A stretch of 64,000 nucleotides of DNA from Rotaria sordida (Eukaryota > Rotifera > Eurotatoria > Philodinida > Philodinidae): positions 1 through 64,000 of the forward strand of contig CAJNOL010000698.1 in NCBI GenBank assembly GCA_905250125.1, in the 5' to 3' direction. A program made the translations under genes and the position numbers. Below the pieces are notes generated by a model. That model did no database searches, was not told the DNA's origin, and worked only from the letters and a program-made list of their open reading frames with translations. Of this stretch, positions 49,201 to 62,378 are shown piece after piece; within the stretch, counting starts at the first letter, position 1, and every line of letters begins with the position of its first letter.

Positions 49201-50645
49201 TTATATAAAAAAGAAAAGTTTATTTAATTTACTTTTAATTGATGATGAACCTTGTTGAGTTGATGTCTTTTTAAAAAATAGATAAATAATTCAATAATTT
49301 AGTAATTAATAATTAAATATATATTTACAGATATTGTTGATGATTGAGGATAATTTGTTGTTGAACTGATTATTTCTATTGATGTTGTTCCTTGATTTAT
49401 TGTAGTTGAACTTGTTGAAGTTGAACTTGTTCTCATTGGATTTGTCGAAGTTGAAATAAATGTTGATTGACTACTTTGAGTTGATGATGAAATAGTTGAT
49501 ATTATTCTTGTTGTTGTTGCTGTTGTTGTTGATATCTTATTTAAAATAAAATATTTGTTTTATATATATAGATTAAATCGAGATAAATATTAGATAAAAT
49601 CTTTCCTAATTTATTTTAATTTAAAATAAAATTCCAACTATTTTATATTTGTTAATTTATTGTTTTTAAAAAAAAGGAAAATAAATATTTAAATATCGAC
49701 TTACCAAAGTTTGAGTTGTAGTTATAATAGTTGTAGTAGGAATTGGATCTAAACAATAAAATGATAAATAAAAAAAAAAGAGAAGAAAAGTGTTCGATTA
49801 CCGCATTCAAGATCAATTATAGTAATATCATCAATCGCCATATAATATGGAAGAAAATCTGATGAATATTCTCGTTGAAATAGAAAATATATCTTAAAGA
49901 AAAGAAAAAATTTATTTTATAAATAAATGAAAATAATTCTATAATACAGTTGGATTTGGATTGTCAAGATAAAAATTTTCTCTTATTTCATGCCATCGAT
50001 TTTGAAGACGTAAATAAGCAATAAGAATTGTTTGATTTTGATTTAATATTGTGTCTTGAATAATAACTTGAATTGTTCCATTTGAATATTGATCAGATAA
50101 ATAATAATAAAATCTAATACAATGTTGACCAGATGATAATTGAGAAGTTAAATCAACTTTATATGAACGATATCCTATCTCTCCCATTTCAAACAATTCA
50201 TATCCATATTCACCTTAATTTAAATCATTTTTATTATTTATTATTTATTATTTATTATTTAAATAAAATAACCTTCACTACAATTTATTCTTGGACCAGT
50301 TCCATTCAATGTTGGACATGTTGATGGTAGATTAGGATCACTTTTTTCACAAAAAAACATTTCAAATGAATTTAATTGAAAAGGAAAATAACATTCTCCC
50401 ATATCATTTGATGTGTCTAAGAATAAAAATAAAATAAAAATAAAAATAAAAAATCTTCTCTTACCTATTGCAGTTACATCAGAAGCTGGTTGTCGAGGTT
50501 GTTCACTTGTTTCATTTAATAAAATATATGAGGCTGATTGAAGCCCTAATAGACATATTTGTCCATAATCAAAATCACATTCATATATTTGTTGACTATT
50601 TATTGAAAGAATAAAAACAAAGAAGAACAATTTGATGAATATCAT
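49201..50645 (-). CDS. Secreted MAM-domain protein with Ser/Thr-rich tail
   Basis: Exons on the minus strand: 50645-50465, 50416-50273, 50213-49948, 49892-49802, 49748-49705, 49535-49329, 49266-49201; all junctions hold frame, giving 332 residues. Residues 1-18 are a signal peptide ('MIFIKLFFFVFILSINS'). A MAM domain follows: 'CDFDYGQICLLG', 'GECYFPFQLN', 'CIRFYYYLSDQYSNGTIQV', and it closes with the diagnostic 'MAIDDITIIDLEC'. MAM domains are adhesion or assembly modules of extracellular proteins. Residues ~255-325 are a Thr/Ser-rich, mucin-like stretch likely to be O-glycosylated. No transmembrane or GPI signal was seen, but the last exon is uncertain: the GT at 49234-49233 could be a donor to a further exon. 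Its start is 141 bp from the start of the divergent gene at 50786, so the two probably share a promoter interval. Confidence 0.82.
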
Positions 50646-50785
50646 TATTTAAAATGAATTAAATCTATTCATCTAACCAAAGAAATCTTTAGCAATTAAA
50701 CCATAAACATCTTCAAATATTGAAAACAAGTTGATAAGACCAATAAAAAATAAAAAATAAAAAAAAAACATCTTTTGTACTTTAG
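50646..50785. promoter_or_regulatory. Short divergent intergenic interval, likely shared promoter
   Basis: The MAM gene starts at 50645 on the minus strand and the membrane-protein gene at 50786 on the plus strand. The 140 bp between must hold both 5' ends. The sequence is AT-rich with an A-run just before 50770; no TATA box or other element can be assigned with confidence. Confidence 0.45.
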
Positions 50786-51284
50786 ATGAAAATATTTCAA
50801 TTACGACGTTATTTAACAATAAAAAGTGGTAAACGAGGATGGCGTCAATATGTTGATCGTTTAAAAGAACGTCCAACATCTCATATAACTGCATTTGCTA
50901 TTCTACATGAAATAACTGCTATTTTACCATTTCCATTTATTTATTTTCCATTAAAATGGTCACGTTTAGGAGAATATATTCCTATACCAACTGAATATAT
51001 TCAAGGTTAACATTTATTTATTTATTTAGATTAAAAAAAAAAAAATGTTTATTATTTGTTTAGAAGGAAATCGAAAGATAAATCGTATTCGAACTCGATA
51101 TGGTTTAAAACCATTAGATGAATCATCATTAGTATTAATTAATCTTTCAATAACATATGGTATTGTTAAACTTATTCTTCCATTACGTATTGGCCTAAGT
51201 TTTATCTTAACACCATGGTTAGCTTCAATTATAACTCGTTCATTTACTTTTTTTCAACGTTTTAAAACCAAATTTTTTTCATAA
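50786..51284 (+). CDS. Small two-span membrane protein, possibly mitochondrial
   Basis: Exons 50786-51005 and 51064-51284 join in frame over a 58-bp intron (GGTTAAC...TTTAG), giving 146 residues. The N-terminus is basic and free of acidic residues for about 22 positions ('MKIFQLRRYLTIKSGKRG'), like a mitochondrial targeting sequence. The first hydrophobic region is 'SHITAFAILHEITAILPFPF'; the second is in the second exon, 'GIVKLILPLRIGLSFILTPW'. A basic loop 'NRKINRIRTRYGLKP' lies between. The wording HxTAFxxLHExTAxxP recalls a small family of uncharacterised eukaryotic mitochondrial membrane proteins, but I cannot name it with certainty. The divergent arrangement with the MAM gene may mean a shared promoter. 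Confidence 0.75.
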
Positions 51285-52512
51285 ACTATTTTAGAAATAA
51301 ATAAACAATAAACCTTCGCAAATTTTTTTAACAAGAATATATTTATTATTTAAAAGCAATTTTTCATTTGTTTTTTTTTAAATAAAATATTCTTATCAAA
51401 TTTCGAAACAAAATTTTTTTTTATTTTTTATAATCTCGACAAATCCGATTAGAAGTTACATCTTCATTTTTCACCAAAAACCGAAATATATGTAGGCTTA
51501 GAGAGGAAAACTTCCTCTATCTCTTGATATATATATATAGATCGATATATTATTGAAATATGTTGTGCATCGTCAGAGGAAACTGAAATTTAAAAAAAAA
51601 CTATGGATTTCACATTTTTAAAGAAAGTTTCTTATATAAGAATGAAAATCCTGTTGAATAAAGTTTGAATTTTATTGAATAGTATGTATATCGGTTGATT
51701 AGGCAGAATATCCAGTTCCATATTCTATTTTATTTTGGTTGATATTATAGTTATTATCTCAGTTATCAAAGTTCAAACAAAAATATTCTTTAAATTTTTC
51801 ATAATATTGCCTAAAACAATATTTATAGTCTCATCTATGTCAATTTGAAATATAATTGAACTATCCACAATTATAGAGATTTATTTTCTATTCAAAACGG
51901 TATATAGACTACTTATATATCAATTTATCTGTGAACTCTATTGATACTTTACTGAGACATGATTATGTAAAAGTGAGCATAATATATCTCAATGGTGGGT
52001 GAGAAAAGATTTTTTATTGCTATTTGTTGAAGACAGGGTGTAAATAATTGAATGATCACCAAGAAAAGGATGTAGACAAAGACCTAGCAAATCAGAAGAA
52101 ACAATCTATTGCCGCTGATGCTAAAGAGTTTATTGTTTTTTTTTAAATTTTTTAAAGAATAAATCAGCTTTTATCAACATCTTTGTCTATAATATGGTTT
52201 TCTGATTCTTGTTAATCTTTAAACAATTAATATGTTGCATATCAATGTCTTAAAATATAATTGATATATTAAAGTCGTCGTTCCCTTCTTAGTATATCAA
52301 TGTTTATCGTCGGATATAAGTATAATTAGAGAAATAAAGAATATATCTATAAGCACAGTATAGGTTATTCTCAACATTCTATCATTTTAACAAATTTTCG
52401 ACTATATTCAACAAGCATAAACTGATATGTAAGAGAGCAGATGAATGAGTAGATGATTTTACTATAATCTTCAAAATGACTTCTACATTTATAGAACGTT
52501 CACAAGTATATA
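51285..52512. other. Intergenic AT-rich stretch
   Basis: No exon or repeat structure recognised, apart from TA runs near 51528-51550. Confidence 0.45.
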
Positions 52513-53071
52513 GGGTGTCCGGAAAGTCCTTAGAGTTAGGAAAATTTTCATATCTCCTTTACGGCTCAACCAAACGAGCTCATTTTTTTAACAAAGATTG
52601 AGGCACGTTCACACTCCAAATCCATATGGACAAGAGTATTGAGAATCTTTGTTAAGTATCACTATTGACCTCAACAAGAAAATTTTACTGTTCTACAGAG
52701 AGGAAGAAAAAGCATATAGTTAACAAAGGTTCTCACTAACTTTGTCAGTATGGATTTGGAGTGTGGATATGCCTCTATCCTGGGTAAAAATATCAGTTGG
52801 TTCGCTCAAGCTATAATGAAGAGAGTCAATTGTCTTTTCAATAAAGTGTCTTTTGCCCTATCCTGTGTAATGTTTGTTTTCCTAACTGTGAAACAGTAAA
52901 ATTTTCTTGTTGAGGTCAATAGTGATACTTAACAAAGATTCTCAATACCCTTGTCCATATGAATTTGGAGTATAAACATGCCTTAATCTTTGTTAGAAAA
53001 ATGAGCTCGTTTAGTCCAACCATAATGGAGATATCCAAATTTTTGTAACTCTAAGGACTTTCCGGACACCC
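52513..53071. mobile_element. Tc1/mariner-type foldback MITE with TA duplication
   Basis: 559 bp with exact ends GGGTGTCCGGAAAGTCCTTA, followed by GAGTT, at both termini (inverted), each bordered by TA (52511-52512, 53072-53073). The GGGTGTCCGGAAAGT terminus plus TA target is characteristic of the IS630-Tc1-mariner group. The subterminal block GTCCATATGGATTTGGAGTG is present three times: left arm, right arm and an extra copy near 52738-52800 in the right arm's orientation reversed, so the interior is itself rearranged. No transposase. Confidence 0.87.
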
Positions 53072-54607
53072 TATATATTAGTCGTCGATAGAGAAAGAGT
53101 TAAAACAAAATAAAGAATTCAATTTGAAATAAAATGAAGATTTATGTATTTATGTCAATTTGTCAAACGATTGAAAAAAATTATAAAAATTTCATTAGTT
53201 TTCTCAATTTTAGATGAAAATTGACGAAAAAGAAAAGAATAAATTTTGATGACGAAACGAATATTTATTTAGTTATTTTGAAATTGATTAATTAAAATGA
53301 ATTGTTTAACGAATGATATTCAATAAATTTGATTTTTCTCAAAATGATGATAATTGAGACAATGATTATATTGATTTTAATTTTAATCGATCAATTTTAA
53401 ATAAACTAGAATAAATATCTGTTTTATCATTGAAAATCTCATTATTTTCATTTAAAAACTCCTTGAATAACGTCTAAACCTTTATCGATAATAAACAAAA
53501 AGTAACTATCTTATTATCATAGATGCTCTTACATAACCAAAATAGAGAATGATCTTTAAAGATTCGATTTCGTGAGAAGATTCAACCGGTGAACTATTTT
53601 AAGAAAAGCATTTAATCATACAAATATCGGTTTCTATCTGATCGGTTTCATATCTATTAATAAAACACAAAAAGTTTACGTGAAAAGACTTTATAAAGGT
53701 AATATCTTTATTAATAAAAGGTCAAAAATTAATTTGATAAAACTTGAGGATATTTTCAAGAGATAAATCGGATAATTTATATAGATTTTTTTTCTCAAAA
53801 ATATTCTTGTCAGAGACATTGAATCTTCTTTGTTTATATAAATGATAACTTTTTCGAGTATTTTCAGTAAAATTTTCAATTTATCGAAATGAGTTAGAAA
53901 CCAATAGGATCAACGATCAATGAGTTTTTCGAAATTCGTCTCTGGTTGAGGAGTGAAAACATATTTTTAAGAATAGATCATAAAACAATAAATAAAATGT
54001 TGAAAATATTCTTCGATAGAGCGAATATTTCCTAAGATTGGGTCATTACTCTCTAGATCGGTCAACTACCGTGCTTCCACCCGATGAGAACGCTCCTCTA
54101 AAAAAACAAAATCGATACTCCCACTATGAAAAATCGTGGTTACGTCTTTGATAATTAATTATCTTAATTTTGATAAAATATGTCTCTCGTGGCAGAATAA
54201 AATAGTCAGATCGCGATTGAAAGTTTTTAAAAATATTTCCAATTTCGGTGGAGTAACTCTATTGAATATTTAACCATTATTACTAATTTATTATATTGAT
54301 TCAATCTCATTCTACTAGAATTCTCAACACTGAAATTCATAGAAAATTCATCTACTTTTTCAATCTATTAACCCAAAATAATATTGTTAAAATATTCGTC
54401 CTACTATTATCGAGATCTCTCCTTTTTATTCAATAGGATAAGTTTATAATAGGTTAGGATAAACTCTGATCAATTTTCAATGTTTAGAAGAATTTTTAGT
54501 TTAGAATTGTTATGGAGAAAAAGGTTTATTAATAATAATCACCGTAATTGTTAATTTATATAAATGTCTAATTAAAGAAAAAAGTATCTTAAAAATGGGT
54601 AAAAAAA
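53072..54607. other. Intergenic AT-rich stretch
   Basis: No coding exon or repeat array recognised; the minus-strand frame 53691-53879 is low-complexity. 54000-54130 is slightly less AT-rich but has no identifiable content. Confidence 0.45.
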
Positions 54608-57600
54608 CTAATTATTTTTAACATATTGTTGAATAAAATAATTATAATCTATTGTTCCATCAATTTTCGTATCAATTTGTGATGTTAATGTATAAAATTC
54701 TTCATCATTTAAAGAACATTTATATTGATTAAGAATTTCTTTAAATGCTTTTGTAGATACATAACCATTATTGGTTGAATCTCGTTGTTTAAATGTTCGT
54801 CGGAGTTGTTTAGAAGAATCAGATAACTAAAAATAAAAAGTAAGATAAATATTTATCAAATTTAAAAATAAAAAATGAAATAAATTACTTTTCTTCGAAG
54901 TTTATTACAAACTTGATTTAAAACTGATTGATTCGATGTACTACGAGGTGATTTTTCATTTATTGTTGGTAAAGAATATTTATTTGATTCATCAACAAGA
55001 CCAATTAATTCTGGAAGTGGTGCATGATGTTTTAAAAATCGAACATAATTCATTCTTTAAGGTTTTTTTTAAATATTGAAAATAAAAAAGAAAATAAATT
55101 AATTAAAAAGTAAAGATTACCTCGAATCATATTCTGTTTGAAATCTAAATTTAAGCATATCAAGATCTTCTTGATTAACAGATGGACAAAGTTCAGTTAA
55201 TATATCATCAAATTCATCAGATTGAAGATAACCAGTTCTATATGGATCTAATTGAGTAAATTCTTGTCTTAATTTATCCCAATTTGATTTAATAGCATTA
55301 ATTGCAGTACCATGAACAAGAACTGAATCTCCATATAATTTTCTTGATGTTAAGAAAAAATCAGCATCACCTCTTTTTGGTGGATTTTTTTTTGCATTTG
55401 GATAATGTGCTGAACGTTTTGAATAACCAAATTCACGTAAAAATTGATAAAAATCTAAATGTCCATTTTCTTTTAAATGACAATGAGACCAAATTAAATC
55501 GATTTCAGAACGTGTTACTTCAGGTTTAAGAGAAAGACTAAAAAAAAACAAAATTAATTTTATTTATTTGAAATATTTTGTTTTTTATTATTAAAAGTAA
55601 ACCGTTTAAATAAATCATATAAAAGATCTTGTGTTAATTCTTGATATGAAGCACGATCAATTTTTTTAAATTGATCTTCAATATCTTTAGAACGATTTCG
55701 TATTAATGATTTTAACATTTGACGAAGCTTAAAATAAAATATTTATTTAAGATAAAAATAAATAAAATAAAACCTGATCGATTGATCTTGTTCTTTGTTG
55801 ATAATCATCATCATTAGAAATCTTATTTGAACTTTTATTTAATTCATATTCTCTTTCTTCTCTTTTTTCTTTTAATTCTTCAATATTCACTTTTTGACTA
55901 ATATTTCTTGTTTTCATTGATTCCCATTGAGATTTTCTAAATTTATATTTTATATAAATTAAAATAAAATATTAAAAAAATAAACTTTGATAATTTTTGT
56001 TGTTGTTCTTGTAAATGAAGTGTTCTATCAAGAAGTTGTTTTAAATATTCTTTATATTTAATTTTTCCATGCTCATCGATTGGAATATGTTTAAGTAATT
56101 GATAATATTCATCAGGTTTTAATGTATATTCAATAAAATCTTCAATAATTGATCTTAAATCATTTCTACTAATTGTTCCATTATGATATATGTCAAAATT
56201 GTCAAATAAATCTCGAACTTGTTCATAATTCATTGCTAGAGCATTATCTATTTGTCGTTCTAATGATGTTTGACGATTTTCTTCTCGATGTCTTAAATAA
56301 AAAGTAAAATAAAGAAAAAAATTTCTTTTTAAAAAAGAAAAATTTAAAATAAAGTAAAACAAACAATTGATTATCAGCATTAATTCTTTTTTTGGTTGGA
56401 TCTGATCTTTGTTTAAAAGCATTAATAACATCACGATATGGTATTCCATCATTTGTTAATGATAAATCAATATCTAATCGTTTTAAAAAAAAATCCAATA
56501 GATTTTCTTCTAATTTTAAACCAAATCTTTTTAATTCATCAAGAAATCTATTACGAGGTAACTTTAAAAAGAAAAAGAAAAAGAAATTTCTTTTTTCAAT
56601 TAAAATAAATCAAATATTGAATATATCATACAGTTCCCATTTGTTTTGTATCTAAACGTTCAAGTGCACGTTCAAGATCAGAAAATCCTTGAGGAAATTT
56701 ATGATTAAGCCATTTTTGAATTCGATTTTCATCCAATTGACCACGTGAATCTAAAAAAATGAATAATTAATTAGTGAATATGATTATGTTATAAATCTAT
56801 ACTAATTGTACGAGGTGTTTTTAAATCTGAATCACTATGAGAAGATTGAACGTTTCTTGATTGAGAACAAACTGACTCTTCATCAAGATTTTCTTTTCTT
56901 TTTATTTTTGTTTCTTCTTCTTCTTCTCCAACAGAATTATTTGTTAAAATTTTAATAAATTTATTCGATTTAATTGCTTTGAATCCATCTGTATCAAATC
57001 TTTTTGTTTTTTAAACAAAAAAAGATTTTTTTTTGTTAAAATCATATATCGAAAAATGAAGAAAAAGAGTTGAACTTACTTATCCCACAATTTATCAAAT
57101 TCTGTATCTTTGATTCTATAACCCATATGAACAATAGTATTATGAAATTGTGGTTTAAAAATTCTTGAAGATGGTCCACCGTCCAATGAAGGACAAAGAT
57201 TTATTAAATCTTTATGTCTAATATAAATAAAATAAATTTTGTTATTTAAATAAATAAAATAAATAAAAAATATTAACTTAGTTCGAACTTTTTCTTTTAA
57301 TATAATAAACATTTGGTTTGCTGTTCTTTTTGATGAAGATTCTTCTCGTGATGATCTTTGGCTAAGTATCCAATCAGGAAGATCTTCCTCACCATTAAAT
57401 AATGATTCAATAAATTGATCAAAACTTATTTTATTTAAATATTTAAGATTAAGTCGTTCTAATAATTTTTCAATTTGATATGGTCCTATTTGTTTTTGTG
57501 TTCCAAAAATAGTTGCAATTAAATGTTGAAAAGCTTGACGAGAAATTTTTCCATTCGGATCATTTTGAGCAGCATGACGAAATTTAGTTCGAACATCATG

Positions 57601-58136
57601 AATTTGTGAACGAACTTTTTCTCTTAACATCATTTCAAGTTCATCGATTTCAATTCGAGATGTTTGACAACTTTCTTTTTCTTTTTGATTATCACATGAT
57701 GATGATCTACTATCTGCTCGACAACCTTTTTTTTTTGTTTTTTTTTGTTAAATTAATTTTTATATTTAAAATAATAATAAAAAAAAACAATCTTACCAAA
57801 AATAGGTAAACGAACTTGATCTCGATCTTTTTCAAGAGGAGTATTTATATGTTCTGGTATATTATCGAAATTTTGAGAATATTTTCGATATTTTGAATTA
57901 TATTTCAATGAAGATGATCTTCGATGACGAGGAGATGATTCATTTCGAATTAATTCTCCATTTCCATGACTATCTCTTGATCTTCCACGAATATCTAATG
58001 AACTTCTATCATCTGAATCGATTCGTTTTGATGGATGTTCAATTTGTGGTAAGAACATTTTTTTCTTATTTAATGATGATGATGATAATTGTTGGTGATC
58101 ATATCCAACGATAGGCGATGGAGAGACTACGGACAT
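54608..58136 (-). CDS. EFCAB6: EF-hand protein, EFCAB6-like
   Basis: About twelve exons on the minus strand, from 58136 to the stop at 54608, with introns of ~45-75 bp; about 940 residues. Exon 1 (58136-57796) codes a Ser/Arg-rich, low-complexity head. Repeated pairs of EF-hand-like helices follow along the whole protein, most with degenerate loops: 'DPNGKISRQAFQHLI', 'FDIYHNGTISRNDLRSI', 'IDEHGKIKYKEYL', 'LDPYRTGYLQSDEFDDI', 'RDSTNNGYVSTKAFKEI', and 'IDTKIDGTIDYNYFI' at the C-terminus. Tandem degenerate EF-hands with long spacers and the closing IDxxxDGxIDYxxF unit match EFCAB6 (DJ-1-binding protein), known from testis and cilia-related settings. Human EFCAB6 is longer (about 1500 residues). 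Few loops keep all Ca2+ ligands. The orthology call is from layout and wording, not an alignment; a related axonemal EF-hand protein is the main alternative. Confidence 0.75.
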
Positions 58137-60077
58137 AGTTACTTCTTTTTTTTTTTTTTTTTTTACACAACCAAGACAACGATTAAAACGACTCGTTTTA
58201 TTGTTGTTACCATTCAGTTTTGAAATTTTTTGTTTGCTCTATTAAGTGAGCAAAAAAAAGCGATGACGACGTTTTCTCTCTCCATCTCTGTCTCTCTTTT
58301 AAAACATCTAGAAACATAAAAAGTAAGCATTGATTTAAAAAAATTTTCACCATCGCTTTCAATAACAAAGATTGACACTCGAAAGAAAAAAATAAAAATA
58401 AAAATAAAAATCGAATGACTTTCAACAATAAAACTAACATTACTTAAACAGTTTTTTTTTCAACTACAAAATCAACCTATACTCACTTCTCAATTCTTTT
58501 TTTTCTTTACAATTCTCAAACTATGAAAAAACAATATTAAAACTAATCTTTTTTTTTTTTTATTTTCAATATCATACATATATATCAATTCACTATGTCT
58601 CAAAATTCAATATATTTTATTTCTTATCAGATATCTCACTTTTTTCTTCAACATATTTATTTTATTTATCACAATTAACATTATTATTTAGAAAGTTTAT
58701 CATTAAAATTCAATCTTTATTTATTCTTTAGCAACTATATATATATATAAGATAATGTATTTTAGATTTCTAAATAAATTAACATGTGAATATTTATTTA
58801 TAAACAAGTTTAAATGGTCAATATTGAATTTATTTGACTATCATACGAACAATATTAATATTCAATTATAATTATTGTCAATACATTCATTTATAGATTA
58901 AAAAGCATCTAACATATTTTTTTTCTTTTTTTTTATCCGGTGATAAATAAAATTGGATGAAATATAATAAAAAAAAAACTAATCAATTAGCCGTTATTCA
59001 ATCAAATAAACTATAAAACTAACGTTGACTTTATTTTTTTTAAATCAAAATAAACATATTTAAATATAATAAACAAATTCGAATTTTTCAAATCTTTATC
59101 TATCATCATTTAATATATAACATGAAACAAATCGATATTATTTTGTTTATTTATCAATCTTGTTTATTATATTCTTCAATAAATAATCAACTATATTGAC
59201 TATTTATAATCTATTTAAAGAATAGAATTAGATACATTGAAAAATTCGATTCTTTTTTGTTTTCAATTAGACATTTATTGACTAACAGAAATAATTATAT
59301 TGGTTTTTTTTGCTAAAAAACATTTTTTTTATGTATTCGAGAATATTTCGAGATAAATCAACAATTAAAACATAAAAAGAATTTAAATTCATTTAAATTA
59401 CGTTAATAAACAAGTAACGTTCATCGACAATCGATTCACCTGGTCCTAGACTGATGCCATAACGACACACATGTGTTAGAAAGTTATTAGATTATGATTA
59501 AAAAGTTAATACTAAAATTCTTCTCAGTACAAAAATATACTCAAAAAAAATCATATTTAAAATAATATCGTTTTGATACATTATAAAATGACGTATTTGT
59601 TCTGGTTCACTTGTCAAAATTTTATTACACGTCATATGCTGATTAGTAATATGGGTGCTATATGGTATTTTGTACCATATTTACCGAAATGGTCACTGGT
59701 GCCATAGGTACGTGGTCGTTGTCTCAAAAAAAATAGTCATTTGTGCCATGTTACCGACAAAAACGACATACGTGCAGACAGATCAATTTTCGTTTCTAGA
59801 TCCTATCCTTACAGTCTAGGGAACGAAGTGAATATAAATAATATCTATGAAATATAATTATATTATAGAATATTTGATCTAATTCAATTATCTTCATTCA
59901 TTTGAAATTTTATCAAAACAAAACAAAATTCAATTGAAAGTTATATTAAGAATAAAACGTGACAAGTTGATATTTTATTTTCATTGATCAAAAACAGTAG
60001 GAGTTTTTTTGTCTTTGTTCATTATATTTATAAAAAAAAATAATTTATTCAAAGAAATTTCAACATTAAATTATAAT
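58137..60077. other. Upstream intergenic region
   Basis: 58137-58560 is rich in T and A homopolymers and probably carries the EFCAB6-like promoter. 59430-59830 is less AT-rich, with several GTGCCATA / GTGCTATA and ACGAC words in both orientations, hinting at a decayed short repeat. No gene is visible; the minus-strand frame 58207-58440 is low-complexity. Confidence 0.4.
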
Positions 60078-61654
60078 GAGGGATGTCGTAATATCCGAAA
60101 CTCGGGTATCGAGATTCTAAAAAAAAAATCGACATATTCGTAAAGAGTGACCATTTTTAGTGAAGTTGGTATAACGAGATGGATAGCAAAAAATGAATAC
60201 CCATATATCTAAAAAGTTGAGGATTCCCTGAGTGTAGATCATATGCTTATGCCTCGACAGTCCCTCAAAAGCCTTATAAAGGCACAGCGTACAGGCGCGC
60301 TCACAGCTGCATCCGAAGTCCAAGCCATCCCTTCAGTATGGTACTCAGATTTATTAATAGAAATAGGTTCAGCCACACCTTGTATGTATTACCACGTGTG
60401 TGAGTTCGTTGGGGGTACCTACACTAGGTGCTGTGCCCTGTGTATAGTATCCCATGTGTCCGTCCTTTCGCGGCACCTACACCGGACACGATACCCTACG
60501 TTTGTTGTCTTGTGAGTTAGTGCTTCAGTGGCATCCACATACCCACACCTACACTCACACCCGAATTCCGTTCTAAGATCATGACAAAAGATCAGAACTC
60601 TAATTATTCGCATAGCTTCGAAAGCTCCGAAGGAGAATACTTGAAAGAAAAAAAATTATACAAATATCATAGACTATCAGCTGCACAGGCCAATAAAGGC
60701 ATGGTGAGTCGTTAAAATGCGATCGTTTGAAAATAGAACCCGCGAGACAGCAGCTAGAGCAATACAAAACAGAAGAGATAGACAATAGGAAACAGTTCCA
60801 AAAGAATGAGAAAAGTTTTAGGACAGCGAAATGCAAAATGGATGATCAAATACATTTTCTTATCCGAGATAAATAAAATAAACTTCTGTGTTGACATAGG
60901 ATAAGATTCTCTGGACATTGCAATATATTTTATCTTATATTCAATAGAATCAAAACTATTACAGAATGATGCAAAATTAGACTGTATCACTAGTCATATA
61001 GTTGCTTGAAATTCACTAAAAATCCTCACTTTTTAGAGATAGAGTATTTATTTTGGGTATCCACTCTGACGGATATCGTGACTAATATCTTCTCAATACT
61101 GAAAAAAAAATTGGTACGATACCGAACCAAAAAGAGTATCGTAAACGAAAAAAGGCTTCGTACATAGTACGAAACCTAAAAAGGTTTCGAATTCGTTTCA
61201 ATTCTCTGAACCATTTTAGGTTCGGTAAAGACCAGTACGAAAAACTTGAAAAAGTGTCCTGAGTCAATGACAATCAATTTTAGTCACCTAAAGTTTTGTA
61301 CAAAACTTTTTGAAGATTTCGTATTGTCTTCCTAAATGGTTCCGTAATCACAGAAATTCTTTTGCAGCGTACCGAACCATTTTGTAGGGTAATACGAAAT
61401 CCTCAAAAGGTTTCGTACAAAACTTTGGGTGACTAAAATTGATTGTCATTGAGTCAGGACACTTTTTCAAGTTTTTCATAGTGATCTGTACCGAACCTAA
61501 AATGGTTCAGAGAATTGAAACGAATTCGAAACCTTTTTAGGTTCCGTACTATGTACGAAACCTGTTTTTCGTTCACGATACTCTTTTTGGTTCGGTATCG
61601 TAGCAATTTTTTTTTTCAGTGAATAGCCAGCCTTTGGATATTATGACATCTCTG
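60078..61654. mobile_element. Possible hAT-like element containing a nested foldback
   Basis: The left end GAGGGATGTCGTAATATCCG and, reverse-complemented, the right end CAGAGATGTCATAATATCCA are similar inverted repeats with a hAT-like CAGRGATG start. A third related copy (ACGGATATCGTGAC, near 61068-61082) lies just left of the nested foldback, so the right boundary is ambiguous. No 8-bp duplication is visible. The interior 60230-60600 is the least AT-rich part of the area, with CACCTACAC and CCCATGTGTCCG words, but no transposase motif. Confidence is limited by this. Confidence 0.45.
61097..61621. mobile_element. Foldback MITE with CACTGAAAAAAAA ends
   Basis: Arms 61097-61310 and about 61400-61621 are inverted copies. 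Shared blocks include ACGATACCGAACCAAAAAGA, GTACATAGTACGAAACCTAA, AAAATGGTTCAGAGAATTG and GACAATCAATTTTAGTCACC. Outer ends are TACTGAAAAAAAAATTG on the left and CAATTTTTTTTTTCAGTG on the right. CACTGAAAAAA termini are common among animal MITEs. Within each arm the words CGAAACCT / GGTTCGGTA recur, so the arms are also internally repetitive. No coding potential. Confidence 0.82.
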
Positions 61655-62378
61655 AGAATTCTGTTACAAGAAAAGAAGCGAAAATGTCATATGATTATTA
61701 TTTTCTAACTGAGCAATAAGATTTCTATATCAATGTTCGATATTAAATTTATAGAAATAAAAAAAAAGTCATATTTAAATTATTTATGTTAAAATGTTTA
61801 ATTTAATTTTCATTAGAAAATAATCTATCTTATCTTTATTTTAATTTTGTAAATATATTCGGATACTGTTGTTTATATTAATCTTTCTCATAGGAATAAT
61901 TACTAAATATTCGATTCAATATTCTTATATTTTAATTATCATTTCTATATTATTCTATGCTACTAACTCTTCAATAATTACTTTTTTTAAAAATATCACT
62001 TGTTTTTTTTCATGAATCAGGCATAGAAATATTGGGAAAAAGCTTTATCTCACTCTTTTTCTTCTCTATGCATCCTATGGTCTATAACAAGTTTCGCGTA
62101 GAACATATGAAATGCACAGAGAAAGAAAAAAAAGACGAAGCTTTTTTCACTGACGAGATAGGGCAAATATAAGACAGGCAGGGAGAAAAGAAAATTTTTC
62201 TGCTCGACCCAATGAAAAAGAGAGAGAAAGAGAATCAGTGTTCTTTTTTTTCTTCTATCCATTCTGTTCGTATAATAGAGAACTCATTCGTCAGGTTATC
62301 TCAGTTCGTTTCTAACATCGTTTTGACATTCTATCGATATATATATATACACTAACATTGTGAGATATTTTATTAATA
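61655..62378. other. Intergenic region upstream of the Gly/Ala-rich gene
   Basis: AT-rich with an A/G-rich stretch 62110-62240. A TATATATATATACAC tract ends about 28 bp before the start codon; whether it is a functional TATA element is unclear. Confidence 0.4.

Noticed and set aside
60243-60613. Overlapping frames on both strands in the least AT-rich part of 60230-60600
   Set aside because: Inside a probable transposable element, without recognisable transposase motifs.
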